Positions 6,178-6,232 of a stretch of DNA of 6,232 nt are shown piece after piece. Position numbers and translations under genes: made by a program. Origin of the DNA: Acetofilamentum sp. (lineage in GTDB: Bacteria; Bacteroidota; Bacteroidia; Bacteroidales; JAFGUD01); assembly GCA_020722645.1 (NCBI GenBank), contig DYKL01000038.1, positions 7,560-13,791 on the forward strand. The letters are read 5' to 3'. The notes under the pieces are model-generated. The model did not search any database. It had not been told where the DNA came from and saw nothing but the letters and a program-made list of their open reading frames with translations. Position 1 is the first letter of the stretch. Every line of letters starts with the position of its first letter.

Positions 6178-6232
6178 ATTCAACATTCAATATTCAACAT
6201 TCAATATTCAACATTCAATATTCAACATTCAA
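6178..6232. repeat. Heptamer tandem array (ATTCAAC/ATTCAAT), open at the window edge
   Basis: ATTCAAC and ATTCAAT alternate without error from 6178 to the end: seven full heptamers and a partial eighth, a 14-bp higher-order period. On the minus strand each heptamer offers TTGAAT. The array continues beyond the window. It is a simple-sequence repeat prone to slippage; together with the 48-bp array it fills the whole visible region upstream of the ABC transporter. Confidence 0.95.

Noticed and set aside
5960..6178. Plus-strand 72-codon frame made of 16-residue repeats
   Set aside because: It is open only because the repeat unit (48 bp) is a multiple of three; the sequence is a non-coding octamer-based tandem array.

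Overview
The window looks like a chromosomal segment of an AT-rich Bacteroidota bacterium. The evidence is: no Shine-Dalgarno sequences but A-rich leaders; a match to the Bacteroidota promoter pattern (TTTG, 20 bp, TAnnTTTG) in front of xseB; a signal peptide ending in Ala-Thr-Ala before Gln; and a long ABCG-like transporter of a type common in that phylum. All four recognisable genes lie on the minus strand, so the window reads right to left.

Layout in transcription order. Positions 6232 to 5945 are non-coding and repetitive: a heptamer array (6178-6232) that runs off the window edge, then four 48-bp units (5971-6162) built from degenerate 8-mers. Next is a 1023-aa ABC transporter with fused ATPase and permease (5944-2873). 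Its TAG stop shares one base with the GTG start of dprA (2873-1779), so the two are probably co-transcribed and translationally coupled. A 198-bp spacer carries the best promoter in the window, which drives xseB (1580-1380), the small subunit of exonuclease VII. The xseB to leftmost-gene spacer (1170-1379) holds a nested palindromic element of about 140 bp: 19-23 bp outer inverted repeats around two perfect hairpins whose 16-bp cores are reverse complements of each other. Starting 24 bp beyond this element, a secreted Asn/Tyr-rich low-complexity protein reads from 1169 to the left edge without a stop; it is cut by the window.

Functionally, dprA (loading RecA on incoming single-stranded DNA) and xseB (single-strand exonuclease) both belong to DNA metabolism, but they are separated by a promoter. 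The ABC transporter has no evident link to them beyond the shared operon. The least described part is the left third: a repeat-built, prion-like or adhesive-looking secreted protein directly downstream of an inverted-repeat-bounded segment. That arrangement is compatible with a phase-variable surface factor, but the sequence alone does not prove it. I saw no RNA genes, CRISPR array, insertion sequence or convincing intrinsic terminator.
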